Positions 15,319 to 24,490 are shown, counted from the stretch's first letter. The stretch is 64,000 nt of DNA from CAWDMC01 sp963803295 (GCA_963803295.1 CAWDMC010000005.1:1-64000); one strand, 5' to 3'. Notes: generated from the letters alone by a model not told the origin. Translations and numbers: made by a program.

Positions 15319-17532
15319 CTACTTTAGGCGGGCGCCCTTCGGCACATCTTCCTTGAACGTCGCCAGCACAGGCTTGCCGCCCTCGCCTACCGAGGCAGCC
15401 ACGATCATGCCGTTCGACTCGATGCCGCGCAACTTGCGGGGCGCAAGATTGGTGACCACCACCACCTTCATGCCAATCAGGTCTTCGGGTTTATAGTGCT
15501 CGGCGATGCCGGCACAAACCTGCCGCACCTCCGAGCCGATGTCCACTTGTAGCTTCAGCAGCTTCTTGGCCCCAGGAATCGATTCGGCGGCGAGCACTTC
15601 GCCCACGCGCATCTCTACCTTGGCAAAATCATCGATGGCAATCTTGGCGGAAGTCTCAGCGGCTGGGGGCTGGGGGCTTGGTGTCGCAACTTCGACGCTC
15701 GGAGTTGGTGATGCTTCCGGTGCTTTTGCTTCTGCCGGGCTTAGGCCCGGCGCTACGGTTTCGGATTTCACGGTTTTTGCTGTCTCCTTCGGTTTATCGC
15801 GTTGGCGATCGATCTCAGCGAGTTCGTGAAGCTTGGCGAGCAGGGCTTCCTTCCTCCCGTTTCTAAACGCGGGGAAGATGGGCTCGGGCCTGCCGACTTT
15901 GGTACCGGGCTTGAGATCGTCGAATTCCAGGCTTGGAAGGTTCTGGTCATTGACCGCACCTTGCTGGCCTAACTGCGCCCATAGCCTCTCGCAAGCACGC
16001 GGCATCACCGGGTAGAGGAGCACCGCGAGGAAACGAAGCGCTGCGGTTGCGGTATAGAGGACACTCTGGAGGTACTTAGGGTCAACTGTAACAAATCGGC
16101 CCTCTCCCAGATCTAGTTGCCTAGTCTTCGACCAAGGCTGCTCCTCCACCAGATACTTATTGATTTGAGAAATGAAGGCCCACACGGCGTCCAGCGCGCG
16201 CGAAAAATCGTTGCTCTCGAATCCTGCCTGAAACTTCGCTTTCGAATCTGCGGCTAGCTCGGCGATCTGCTCTTCCTTGGACTTAAGGCCTGCCCCTTGC
16301 GCGAGAACGTTGTAAACACCACTTCCAGGGACGGGCGTAGGAACTTTGCCAGCGTAGTCATGTTTCAACATTGTGAGCGTCCGGCTCGCCAAGTTCCCCA
16401 AATCATTCGCCAAATCCGAGTTGTATCTCTGGATAAGCCCGTCGTACGAAAAGCTCATGTCCTGGCCGAACGGGGCTTCACGTAGCAAATAATAGCGCAG
16501 CGCGTCATTCCCCGGCGCGCCGAACGAGTCGAACGCGTCCACGATGGGCTCGGGATACACCACGTTGCCCTTCGACTTACTCATCTTGTCCTGCTCGTAG
16601 TAGATCCAGCCGTGGGCGAAGATTTCAGTCGGCAGCATTTCAGGCTGATCGGGATAGGCCGCCATGATGAATGCCGGCCAATAGACCGCGTGAAAGCGCA
16701 GGATGTCCTTGCCAATCATGTGGACAATCTCTGCTTCACCCGGCTGGTTGCACCAGTACTTCTTGAACTCCGGACCGCCGTCGTCGCCTTGCGCGTAGCC
16801 GATGCCAGTCATGTAGCTCGTGAGGGCGTCATACCAGACATAAAACACCTGCTCAGGATCGTCCGGCCAGGGGATGCCCCACTTCAAGCGATGGCGGCTC
16901 ACAGAGATATCGCGCAATCCGCTTTTGACGAAACTTCGGACTTCGTTCATGCGATAGCCCGGCTGCACGAACTCCGGGTGTTTCTCGTAAAGTTCCAGCA
17001 GACGTTCCTGAAAGGCCGAGAGCCTGAAAAAGTAGTTCTGCTCGCTGATCAACTCCGCCGGACGCCCGCAGATATCGCAATTAACAGGATCGGTGTTGTC
17101 CGAAACGTAGCGTTCGTCCCATATACAGTAGCGGCCTTCATACCGCTGCGAGTAGATGTAACCGTTTTCCCTGGCACGGATCAGCAAGCGTTGCACGGAC
17201 TTCACGTGGTCAGGGTGGTCGGTGTAAATGAAGCGCAACGCTTCTGGCTTCGACTCGGGATACTTGGAGACTTCCATCCCCAGCTTTTCCCAGAGATCCA
17301 CAAAGAGCTCTCGTTTTTCAGCCACGAATTCAGGAGGCGTCTTCCCCGCAGCCACTGCCGCGCGCTCGAGCTTCTCACCATGCTCGTCCGTGCCGGTGAG
17401 GAACGCCACGTCATAACCACACATCCGCTTGTAGCGTGCCAGCACGTCACACACGATCGTGGTGTAGGCCGAGCCTACGTGCGGGCGTGCGTTAGGGTAG
17501 TAGATTGGAGTGGTCAGATAGAAGGTTGGCAT
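15319..17532 (-). CDS. metG: Methionyl-tRNA synthetase
   Basis: This 737-aa class I synthetase charges tRNA-Met. The Rossmann core begins YLTTPIYYPNARPHVGSAYT (HIGH-type HVGS), with KMSKS as DKMSKSKGNVV. A zinc-knuckle region has NCDICG. The C-terminal end (about 635-737) is a Trbp111-like tRNA-binding OB fold (DFAKVEMRVGEVL ... NLAPRKLRGIESNGM), joined by a Pro/Ala/Glu-rich linker of about 60 residues containing PSVEVATPSPQPP. Length and order are typical of the long MetG type. No lesions are visible. It is followed by tatD on the same strand. Confidence 0.96.
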   Translation of the reverse strand: MPTFYLTTPIYYPNARPHVGSAYTTIVCDVLARYKRMCGYDVAFLTGTDEHGEKLERAAVAAGKTPPEFVAEKRELFVDLWEKLGMEVSKYPESKPEALRFIYTDHPDHVKSVQRLLIRARENGYIYSQRYEGRYCIWDERYVSDNTDPVNCDICGRPAELISEQNYFFRLSAFQERLLELYEKHPEFVQPGYRMNEVRSFVKSGLRDISVSRHRLKWGIPWPDDPEQVFYVWYDALTSYMTGIGYAQGDDGGPEFKKYWCNQPGEAEIVHMIGKDILRFHAVYWPAFIMAAYPDQPEMLPTEIFAHGWIYYEQDKMSKSKGNVVYPEPIVDAFDSFGAPGNDALRYYLLREAPFGQDMSFSYDGLIQRYNSDLANDLGNLASRTLTMLKHDYAGKVPTPVPGSGVYNVLAQGAGLKSKEEQIAELAADSKAKFQAGFESNDFSRALDAVWAFISQINKYLVEEQPWSKTRQLDLGEGRFVTVDPKYLQSVLYTATAALRFLAVLLYPVMPRACERLWAQLGQQGAVNDQNLPSLEFDDLKPGTKVGRPEPIFPAFRNGRKEALLAKLHELAEIDRQRDKPKETAKTVKSETVAPGLSPAEAKAPEASPTPSVEVATPSPQPPAAETSAKIAIDDFAKVEMRVGEVLAAESIPGAKKLLKLQVDIGSEVRQVCAGIAEHYKPEDLIGMKVVVVTNLAPRKLRGIESNGMIVAASVGEGGKPVLATFKEDVPKGARLK

Positions 17533-17587
17533 AGTTATTTCTCGTCGCGTGGACGGGACTCACGAGAACAGTCATTGAGCGATTTTC

Positions 17588-18787
17588 TCAGCGCCTTTGC
17601 GGTTGATCGTCTCGATAGGCACCTTGCGCGGCCAACATCACTTCTTTGAGTGGCACCTGCTTCTCATGCGCAAGCCGCTGGCAGTCGGCGTATTCGGGCG
17701 CGGCGTTCATCACCTTGCCGCCTCGCTTTGCCACTTTGATGCGGACGGCGCCGTAAACCGTTTGGACACTCACCCATTCACGATCGAGCACCTGCCTTCG
17801 CGCTTCGTGAATCCGGAGGCCGATCGTGGTGGTCTCGCGAAAGAGAAGATCTGCCAGGGTTCCAGCGCGCTCGGGCGGAGAGAGCACGGTGATCATCAGT
17901 CCCGGCCGGTTCTTCTTCATCTGCACGGCCGACGAGGTGACATCAAGCGCGCCGACAGCCAGGGCTTGTTCCACAAAGTAGCCATAGAGCTGCGGGCTCA
18001 TATCATCAATATTGGCTTCGATCACGGAGACCACTTCACTCGACTTGCTGTTTTCGCTCTCCGCAAGGCCGCTCCTCTCGCCGATCATGATCCGCGCCAG
18101 ATTGGGATGTCCGGCAAATTCCCTGGTGCCGGCACCATAACCGATCCGCTCAACCTTCATGGGCGGCACGGGTCCGAATGACGCGGCTAAGGTGGCGACG
18201 ATCGCCGCGCCCGTCGGCGTAACCAACTCGGCCTGCAACCCCGAAGAGTACAACGGAATGCCTTTGAGCAGCTCCGCCGTCGCCGGTGCCGGGACCGGCA
18301 AGCTTCCGTGCGCAGCCTCCACCGTTCCACCACCGACGTTGAGTGGCGTGGAGACCAGTTCGCCGATGCTCAGTAGCTCAAGACCTAGGCAGGTACCCAC
18401 GATATCCAGGATCGCGTCTACTGCCCCGACCTCGTGGAAATGGATCTTTTCGGGTGGCTTCCCATGCAGCTTACCCTCGGCTTCCGCCAGCCTTCTGAAA
18501 ATGCCGAGCGCCTTGCCTCGCACTGCGTCCGGTAGCGCTCCCCCTTTGATGATCTGCTCGATGTGGTGCAGATGGCGATGCGGCTGTTTCTCCGGGATCG
18601 TGATCTCCACATGAGTGCCCATGAGTCCCGATCGCAGGACCTTCGACACTACGAAGTCGTATTGGCCCAACGGCAGCTTACGGAGTTCGGCGAGAAGCTG
18701 CTCCTGCGCCAGGCCGGCGTCGAGCAGAGCGCCCAGAAACATGTTTCCACTGACGCCGGATGAGCCATCAAGATAAGCAGTCTTCAC
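17588..18787 (-). CDS. larC: Nickel-pincer nucleotide cofactor biosynthesis protein LarC
   Basis: LarC is a CTP-dependent nickel insertase that finishes the nickel-pincer cofactor of lactate racemase and related LarA enzymes. This 399-aa protein starts YLDGSSGVSGNMFLGALLDAG, followed by the His-rich PHRHLHHIEQII and HFHEVGAVDAILDIVGTCLG, all hallmarks of LarC (DUF111). Start GTG 18787 has GGAG 10 nt upstream and matches the usual N-terminus; the frame open to 18874 is not convincing. Here N- and C-terminal halves are one frame, with no programmed frameshift. No larA, larB or larE is in the window. Confidence 0.9.
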   Translation of the reverse strand: MKTAYLDGSSGVSGNMFLGALLDAGLAQEQLLAELRKLPLGQYDFVVSKVLRSGLMGTHVEITIPEKQPHRHLHHIEQIIKGGALPDAVRGKALGIFRRLAEAEGKLHGKPPEKIHFHEVGAVDAILDIVGTCLGLELLSIGELVSTPLNVGGGTVEAAHGSLPVPAPATAELLKGIPLYSSGLQAELVTPTGAAIVATLAASFGPVPPMKVERIGYGAGTREFAGHPNLARIMIGERSGLAESENSKSSEVVSVIEANIDDMSPQLYGYFVEQALAVGALDVTSSAVQMKKNRPGLMITVLSPPERAGTLADLLFRETTTIGLRIHEARRQVLDREWVSVQTVYGAVRIKVAKRGGKVMNAAPEYADCQRLAHEKQVPLKEVMLAAQGAYRDDQPQRR

Positions 18788-18878
18788 CTTGTGCGATCTC
18801 CAGATTGAAACCCGGTCGAGCTGGATTCCCTGTCCACGCCCGAGTATTTGGCAAACATGAGGTAGACCCCTCAATGGC

Positions 18879-18996
18879 TGTCATCCTGAGCCCGTTCGCT
18901 CATCCGCTGCGAACGGTCCTGAGCGCAGTGAAGGATCTCGCCTTGTGTATTTTCAATGCAATGCGAGATTCTTCCCTCGTTTCACTCAGGACCGCC
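18879..18996. repeat. Dispersed repeat copy 1 (TGTCATCCTGAG family, truncated)
   Basis: The segment has the blocks TGTCATCCTGAG, GAAGGATCTCGC, TTGTGTATTTTCAATGCAAT and GCGAGATTCTTC shared almost word for word with copies at 29.9, 38.9 and partly 42.1 kb. The outer inverted ends seen in other copies are missing here. It lies between larC and the IS110 relic. Confidence 0.75.
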
Positions 18997-19014
18997 CTGC
19001 GGCTACCCTGAAAA

Positions 19015-19700
19015 TCAATTCGTAGGCGCTAGCGTCACTTTATGGCCAAGGTCTTCCAGGCGCGCGATAATAATGGGTGAGACGATCATGGTTAAGTTAA
19101 GTCGATCAAAAAAGTCTCGTCCCTAATCGGAGTAGTTGGCCCCCGTCTTCAGCATGTAGTAGATGATGACCAGAATCGAATGGCCTACGGCGACGGCGGC
19201 GCGCTTCTTCCCGCGGCGAGCCGCCAAGCGTTGGTACTGCGCCCCCAGATAACTGGTTTTGCTGTGACTGGCCGCCCAGGCCGCTTGCACCAGAGCCTGT
19301 CGCAACCAGCGATTGCCTTTGGGGGTACGGCCGGTACGCCGCTTCCCCGCGCTCTCTTCCTTTCCTGGGGAAATGCCCGTCCAGGAAGACCGGTGTTGAG
19401 AACTGGGAAAAGGATCGACGCCCGAACCTACCTCGGCCAGCACCACCTCCCCACGCTTGCATCCACTCCCGGCACCTCATCCAGTTTGGTGAGCTGGCCC
19501 CGCTGGGTTGCGTGTTTTCCTCGATCCTTAACTTGCAACTCGGCGATCATCTCCTCCAGGCTGGCCAGTTCTTTCCACAAGAGTCGGAACAGAAAACGGT
19601 GGTGGCCGGTCACACGGCCTTCCAGGGCACGCTCCAATTGGGGGATCTTGTCCCGCAACTCTAACCTATGGACTTGACTCCCAGTGATAGCTGCCAGAGT
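19015..19700 (-). pseudogene. IS110/IS116/IS902-family transposase relic
   Basis: The N-terminal DEDD catalytic domain is absent. What remains is the middle coil (RDKIPQLERALEGRVTGHH... then LDEVPGVD), a frameshift near 19440, and the C-terminal IS110 domain (SWTGISPGKEESAGKRRTG ... KGNRWLRQALVQAAWAA). A TAG then follows YSD at about 19123, after which family-like sequence continues (RDFFDRL, ARLEDLGHKVTLAP) to 19015. So there are at least three lesions: 5' truncation, a frameshift and a nonsense codon. It cannot encode an active enzyme. Confidence 0.85.
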
Positions 19701-19742
19701 GGCGGCCTACGTTGGGTCTATCTCTGACATGCACAGAGCCAC

Positions 19743-20303
19743 TCAAATGTAGTCGCGGAATAACTCCCGCCGCGGCCTCGGAATTACCACCTGGCTCACC
19801 AGCATGCCTTCATCTCCGGCCACGGGCGCCGCCGCGGCGACAGCAGCTTCCACCGAAGCCACATCACCGGTGAAGAGCACAAAACCTTTACCTCCGATTG
19901 CCATGGCCAGATGGACGCGAAACAGTTTGATGGCAGCGGCCTTGGCGGCGGCGTCGGCCACTTCAATGATGCTCGCGGCGGAAAAAGTCTCGATGATGCC
20001 CAGCGCCTCGAATTGTTCGGCCGGCAGGTCCACGGTGCTCGAAATGGCGGAGAACACGGTGGCGTGTATGCGCGAGATCACCCGGTTCTCGATCAGGTAG
20101 CCGGAAGCGGCGGAGGTTCCGGCGGCAACGCTGGCCTGGATCGAGGCAACATCGCTGCTGACCGCTATCAGGTATTTGCCCGAGCAGATCGTTCGTGCCA
20201 GCAGCAATTCCACCGTAGCAGCTTTCAGCATGGCGTCTTGCGCCTTATAGCCGATGCCGATGCTGCTGACCTCCAGGAGTCCAATGCTGTCGATTTCAGC
20301 CAC
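19743..20303 (-). CDS. pduT: Tandem-domain BMC shell protein with Fe-S site (PduT-like)
   Basis: This 186-aa protein has two bacterial-microcompartment domains in tandem (about 1-90 and 95-180). The first has GLLEVSSIGIGYKAQDAMLKAA and RTICSGKYLI, the second ALGIIETFSAASIIEVADAA and IGGKGFVLFTGDVASV, closely following PduT. Cys40 in RTIC(S)GK corresponds to the pore Cys of PduT that binds a [4Fe-4S] cluster at the trimer axis. Start GTG 20303 has AAGGAAAGG 6 nt upstream; a further GTG at 20330 is less likely. It lies 267 bp downstream of a PduS-like gene. No other shell protein is in the window, so its compartment must be built elsewhere or it works alone. Confidence 0.88.
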   Translation of the reverse strand: MAEIDSIGLLEVSSIGIGYKAQDAMLKAATVELLLARTICSGKYLIAVSSDVASIQASVAAGTSAASGYLIENRVISRIHATVFSAISSTVDLPAEQFEALGIIETFSAASIIEVADAAAKAAAIKLFRVHLAMAIGGKGFVLFTGDVASVEAAVAAAAPVAGDEGMLVSQVVIPRPRRELFRDYI

Positions 20304-20534
20304 GTCGATCCTTTCCTTGTTCAACGTCACACATCATAGACTGAAGGCCTACCACTTACGCGGGCGGAGCCCGCCTTGGAGTGCGGTAGCCCTAGCCACC
20401 GCCTTTCTTCGCTCTCATTCAACTTTACTCGCATCTTTACTCGGCACCGGCAGCTAGACTAGGCTCCTTGCTAAAGTGTCATTCCAAGGCGGCGTCAAGC
20501 CGCCGCACTCCAAGAACAACCAAACGCTGGGGCG

Positions 20535-20565
20535 CCGGTGGGGACACCGGCGCTACAGCAAGGTG
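20535..20565. repeat. Short palindromic repeat (GCGCCGGTG...CACCGGCGC)
   Basis: GCGCCGGTGGGGACACCGGCGC followed by TACAG forms a perfect-armed hairpin. Its near-exact counterpart lies at 32096-32117 in the opposite orientation. The adjacent 20340-20520 stretch also has paired GGCGGAGCCCGCC and GGCGGCGTCAAGCCGCC palindromes with CCTTGGAGTGCGG-type flanks. Confidence 0.65.
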
Positions 20566-20570
20566 CGTGG

Positions 20571-21863
20571 TCATGCTTCGATGACCACCGTCTCGTTGAT
20601 CTCCCGCACTCTTCCCGAGATGCTCGCGTGAATGTTCGCTCCCAATTTGCCGGCGGGAGGTGAAGCGATCAGGTCGCCCAAGCGGACGGCCTCACCCTCC
20701 CGGACCACTGGCACTGCGGGAGCGCCGGCGTGCTGCTTCAGGGGCAGCACTACGCGGCGGGGCTGCAGTGGCCGGTCTTCCAGCGGTCCCACGTTGCGAA
20801 ATTCCGTCAAGCCGAGTTTCGCCATCAGCCGGTGCGTGGGTATGCGGCGCTGGCTTGCCAGCGGGTGCGGATGGATATCCTCCGCTTGACCTCGCCAGCC
20901 CAGTGCCAGTTCGCGCGCCGTCACCTTGTCATGAGCGCAGACATCTTTAGGATCGAGATCCTCCGGGCAGGAGAACAGGCTGCACAGGTTGCATTCGCAG
21001 CAGTAGTTCGAACCCGCAAGCAGCTTCTCTTTTCCGGTAGGAAATCCCAACGCCCGCATGTTCTTGTGCGGTTCAATGGGATGACCCAACAGGTATCGCG
21101 GGCAAAGCTCGGTGCAGAAGGTGCACTGGTCGCAGGCCGACCTGCCAATGCGATGAGCGGCGACCCAGGTGCGCGCGTAACGCCGGATCAGCGGGTGGTC
21201 GCGTGGCAGCACAATGAATCCACCGGTCGTCTTGGTGATTGGTTCTTCGAGGCCGCGAGCCAGCCGGGCCATCATGGCTCCACCCACCAACACTTCAAAC
21301 TCGTTTTCCGTGGCGCCGCCGGCAGCGGCAATCACCTCGCGCGTCGACATTCCTATAGGGACATTCAGGGTAACCGGACTCTCGACCGCGCCCGCAACCG
21401 TCAGATACTTGTGAGTGACCGGCCGATCGCGCGCCACGTTGATCAGAGTTTCAACGTTTGAGACCACGACGCCCACATCAAGCGGCAGACCACCCGGCGG
21501 AATGATCCGCCCGGTCGCATCAAAAGTCAGGATGAACTCGTCTCCCGCCGGATAGGTGTCGCGTAGAGGGAGGATCTCAACGCCATGCTCAAGCAGCGGC
21601 CGCAGCTTCGCGATTACCTCTTCGTACTTTTCCTTAATGCCGATGATGCCGCGCCGCGCCACGACGCGGTCCATGGCAATTCGCAGTCCCTGCAACATCT
21701 CTGCGCCGTAATGCAGCAGCAGTTCCTTATCTTTGTGCAGCAGCGGCTCACACTCAGCGGCATTCACCAGATAGATTTCGGCCTGCTTTTGGAGCTTCAC
21801 CGCAGTCGGGAATCCCGCTCCACCCGCACCAACGATACCGTTCTGTGCTATTGAATCTGTCAC
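20571..21863 (-). CDS. pduS: PduS/RnfC-like flavin and Fe-S electron-transfer protein (cobalamin reductase type)
   Basis: This 430-aa protein opens with GIVGAGGAGFPTAVKL, the glycine-rich nucleotide/FMN-binding motif of RnfC/Nqo1-like folds, then NAAECEPLLHKD. An SLBB-type segment follows, then two [4Fe-4S] cluster sets: CDQCTFCTELCPRYL and CCECNLCSLFSCPED. The C-terminal barrel-like region ends HASISGRVREINE. This is the plan of PduS, which reduces cob(III)alamin and pairs with PduT to move electrons through a shell. Adjacency to the PduT-like gene supports that pairing. The start is GTG 21863. An RnfC role is less likely because no rnf genes are nearby. Confidence 0.88.
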   Translation of the reverse strand: MTDSIAQNGIVGAGGAGFPTAVKLQKQAEIYLVNAAECEPLLHKDKELLLHYGAEMLQGLRIAMDRVVARRGIIGIKEKYEEVIAKLRPLLEHGVEILPLRDTYPAGDEFILTFDATGRIIPPGGLPLDVGVVVSNVETLINVARDRPVTHKYLTVAGAVESPVTLNVPIGMSTREVIAAAGGATENEFEVLVGGAMMARLARGLEEPITKTTGGFIVLPRDHPLIRRYARTWVAAHRIGRSACDQCTFCTELCPRYLLGHPIEPHKNMRALGFPTGKEKLLAGSNYCCECNLCSLFSCPEDLDPKDVCAHDKVTARELALGWRGQAEDIHPHPLASQRRIPTHRLMAKLGLTEFRNVGPLEDRPLQPRRVVLPLKQHAGAPAVPVVREGEAVRLGDLIASPPAGKLGANIHASISGRVREINETVVIEA

Positions 21864-21965
21864 TCGCTAATCCTGAACTGGCCTCGACAATCTCTTCCCG
21901 CCTTTACCAGCCTTGGAGTTGAGGAGGGGGCAAGGGGTGGTGCTGAACAGGCACCACGCGAAGAC

Positions 21966-23375
21966 CTATCGAGCTGGAGTGAGCTTGTACAAACCAGCGC
22001 CGTGCGGATTGATCTTCGCCGAAAAATGACCTTCGGATGCACCGAGGTCGCGCTTCTGCCACAGATCCCGAAGGTTGCACTTCCCGCTCAGGCCCAACTC
22101 CTGCCAGGTGATCGCCAGCTCTTCAGGACCGTCACCCGAATCAAACAACGCCACGTATTTCCCTCGACCGCCGGGAGCTTCGGCCGTCCAGGCCACTTGC
22201 GCTCCGCGCTCGTAAAGCTCATGTCCGCCCGAACTCGTCTGGTCAACCGCCAGGACTTCCGCGTTCTCGATCAGCGTTAAAGTCCACGGATCGAGCGTCG
22301 GGAGGTCGCCGCCCATCATCAACGGAGAGCGGGAAATCGACCACAACGTCATCAGGGTGGTCTGCTCGTCGTGAGTCAGCCGCGTCTCGCGCGGCGGATC
22401 TTTGAATCCACGCAGGCGCAAGCGGCCGAGGGGCAGCATGTCGGCATCCGGCCAATGATTCGGTCCGGTGTAGCGCCCCCAGTCCCGGCAACGGGCAAAC
22501 TGCGCGTGGACGTCCTTCCAGTTATCCCACATATCGTCGGAGATGCGCCACATTTGTGACCACCTGGCAAGATGTTCGTGCTGATCGAGCGGCGCCGCTC
22601 CGGGCGAGAGGCTCAGCACCATGGCCCGGCCGCTGTCATTCATAGCCTCGCGGAGCGCCTTGATTTCAGGGCCGTGATAGGTCTCGCCGGCAGGATTTTC
22701 CCCGCGACTCATGTCGTCGGCCTTGATGAAGTCCACACCCCAACTGGCGTACAGCTTGGCAATGGAGTTGTAGTAGGCTTGCCCCGCCGGTTTCGACACG
22801 TCGACACCATACATGGCCGTCGACCACGAACAGGTGTTCTTCAGATTCACGATGTCCTTCGCGTGAGCACTCGTACCCAGAACCGGCAGGTTACGTTCCA
22901 CCGCCTGACGCGGAATGCCTCGCATGATGTGAATTCCGAACTTGAGCCCGAGGCTATGAACGTAACCGGCGAGCGGTTTGAACCCTTCGCCGCCAGCCGC
23001 CGAGGAAAATCGATTGATCGCGGGCAGCAGCCGGCCGTACTCGTCCATCGCGGTTTCAAGCTTATCTTGCCCAGTGGAATTCTCTGCGATCTCGGGATGG
23101 GCAATATACCAGTAGTAATCCACCACCACGTATTTCCAGCCGTAGCGCGCCAGATGGTCCGCCAGGTACTTGGCGTTAGCTCGGATCTCCGATTCGTTCA
23201 CCGCGCCGCCGTAGCTGTCATAGCTGTTCCAGCCCAGGGGAGGCGTGAGGGCGAGCCGATCGGGGTAGGCGACCGCAGCCGCTTCGGACCAGCCGATGCC
23301 GGTCCTGCCGCGGATCGAGAGACCCACCAGGACGACTAAAGGAAACAGAACCAGAAGCGAGCGCCGGATCGACAT
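21966..23375 (-). CDS. GH27 alpha-galactosidase (secreted)
   Basis: This 469-aa protein has an N-terminal membrane/signal helix (RRSLLVLFPLVVLVGLSI) and a GH27 barrel: LTPPLGWNSYDSYG, WKYVVVDYYWY, the nucleophile region VDFIKADDMSR and the acid/base region RISDDMWDNW. A C-terminal beta domain (WTAEAPGGRGKYVALFDSGD) closes the protein. It would release terminal alpha-galactose (or related sugars) outside the cytoplasm. It follows a candidate small RNA with a terminator about 60 bp upstream. Together with the GH29 relic it suggests plant or microbial polysaccharide use. Confidence 0.9.
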   Translation of the reverse strand: MSIRRSLLVLFPLVVLVGLSIRGRTGIGWSEAAAVAYPDRLALTPPLGWNSYDSYGGAVNESEIRANAKYLADHLARYGWKYVVVDYYWYIAHPEIAENSTGQDKLETAMDEYGRLLPAINRFSSAAGGEGFKPLAGYVHSLGLKFGIHIMRGIPRQAVERNLPVLGTSAHAKDIVNLKNTCSWSTAMYGVDVSKPAGQAYYNSIAKLYASWGVDFIKADDMSRGENPAGETYHGPEIKALREAMNDSGRAMVLSLSPGAAPLDQHEHLARWSQMWRISDDMWDNWKDVHAQFARCRDWGRYTGPNHWPDADMLPLGRLRLRGFKDPPRETRLTHDEQTTLMTLWSISRSPLMMGGDLPTLDPWTLTLIENAEVLAVDQTSSGGHELYERGAQVAWTAEAPGGRGKYVALFDSGDGPEELAITWQELGLSGKCNLRDLWQKRDLGASEGHFSAKINPHGAGLYKLTPAR

Positions 23376-23433
23376 AGGTAGAACCCTGCCTTAGGGATGT
23401 CACTGGTTGATATATCAGAGGTGGGATCAGAAA

Positions 23434-23656
23434 GCAAAAAGCCCCTGGCCCGGTGGTAGCTCCGGACCAGGGGCCCTCGGGTAACTGTTGGGATTGGCTA
23501 TCTCGCCTACAGCGATTAACGGCGCTGACCAGCGCCTTCCACAGCCCTATCCGCTAGGTAGGGTCACCTAAAATACGAGCGCTAGCGAGCACCTAAGCCT
23601 CAGCACCCTCGCTACACGAACAATCCGTTGACATGGATCACCTCCTTTCTAGCGTT
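23434..23656 (-). ncRNA. Candidate small RNA/leader with tiny Cys-containing peptide and intrinsic terminator
   Basis: Transcription from the promoter at 23663-23692 would give an RNA of about 220 nt ending in a strong intrinsic terminator: stem GCCCCTGG/CCAGGGGC (23441-23474) followed by TTTTT. Near its 5' end is AGAAAGGAGGTGATCC (16 nt), fully complementary to the canonical 3' end of 16S rRNA, directly before ATG 23634 of a 13-codon frame reading MSTDCSCSEGAEA (23593-23634). The rest contains paired segments such as GGCGCTGGTCAGCGCC. It sits before the GH27 gene, so it may be an attenuator or a free RNA. I do not recognise a known RNA family. Confidence 0.6.
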
Positions 23657-23662
23657 GAGGCG

Positions 23663-23692
23663 ATCATAAAAGGCACTTCGGCGCGAAGTCAA
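23663..23692 (-). promoter_or_regulatory. Sigma-70-type promoter of the candidate small RNA
   Basis: On the minus strand, TTGACT (23687-23692) and TATGAT (23663-23668) are separated by 18 bp. The predicted start is near 23656, leaving about 20 nt before the tiny reading frame. Confidence 0.6.
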
Positions 23693-23755
23693 GCGAAATC
23701 GCAATATGCAGGGTAAAATTTCTCTAATCCAAGCGGAAAACCCAACCGATAGGGG

Positions 23756-24490
23756 TCAGATTCGATATCGGCCGGTCAAGGAGCGCCAACGGATCGCCGC
23801 CAGGTCAAGCACCATCCGCAAGGAATCACCGAGAAATCGCACCTTGGTGGCAGGATTATGATCCCAACGGACCGGTACCTCCACCACCCGGCCGCCCTGG
23901 CGCACGATCAGGAAGAGCACTTCCGGATCAAAGCCAAAACCCGTTGAACGCTGCAATTCAAAGGCGCGGCGCGTGCTTGATCGGCGGAAGAGCTTCAATC
24001 CACACTGCGTATCCGAGATGTTCAAGCCCGTGAACAGCCTCACGATTAGGTTGAAGAGACGCCCGCCCCATTCGCGGAAAGCCGGCTGATGGACGCCAAT
24101 CAGCCGCCGGTCGATCGCACGAGAGGCCACGGCCGCATCGGCACGGTTCCGCTTGAGAGCCTCAATCAGACTTTCGGTCTCGTCAATGGGCGCGGAGAGA
24201 TCGGCATCGGTAAACATCACCAACTCGCCTCGCGCTTCCAGCACCCCGCGCCGAACGCTGTACCCCTTTCCCCTATTGGGCTGGTTGCGTATGACGCGCA
24301 GACACCGCCACGAGTCTGAGAACTGCCGCAGCAATTCGGGAGTGCCGTCGGCGGAGCCGTCGTCGACCACAATCACCTCAAAAGGCTCGCCACGCCGTTC
24401 GAGGAACTCGCGAATGAGGTCAAGGGATTTGCCGATTCTCAGGGCTTCGTTGTAAGCGGGAATTACCACGCTGAGGACAGGCTCCGGCAT
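23756..24490 (-). CDS. Family 2 glycosyltransferase, dolichyl-phosphate mannose/glucose synthase-like
   Basis: This 244-aa GT-A enzyme begins VLSVVIPAYNEALRIGKSL, has the DDGSADGT loop, the metal-binding FTDADLSAP (DxD) and ISDTQCGLKLFRR, the signature of polyprenyl-phosphate sugar transferases. FGFDPEVLFL and VPVRWDHNPATKVRF complete the set. It would move a sugar from a nucleotide donor to a polyprenyl phosphate lipid at the membrane, although no transmembrane helix is present. The donor sugar cannot be told. It is alone in its direction apart from pcm upstream. Confidence 0.88.
   Translation of the reverse strand: MPEPVLSVVIPAYNEALRIGKSLDLIREFLERRGEPFEVIVVDDGSADGTPELLRQFSDSWRCLRVIRNQPNRGKGYSVRRGVLEARGELVMFTDADLSAPIDETESLIEALKRNRADAAVASRAIDRRLIGVHQPAFREWGGRLFNLIVRLFTGLNISDTQCGLKLFRRSSTRRAFELQRSTGFGFDPEVLFLIVRQGGRVVEVPVRWDHNPATKVRFLGDSLRMVLDLAAIRWRSLTGRYRI

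Noticed and set aside
18788..18874. Longer start for larC
   Set aside because: The added 29 residues are not LarC-like; GTG 18787 matches the usual N-terminus and has a ribosome site.
20571..21863. RnfC subunit of an Rnf complex
   Set aside because: No rnfA, B, D, E or G gene is nearby, and pairing with a PduT-like shell protein points to PduS.
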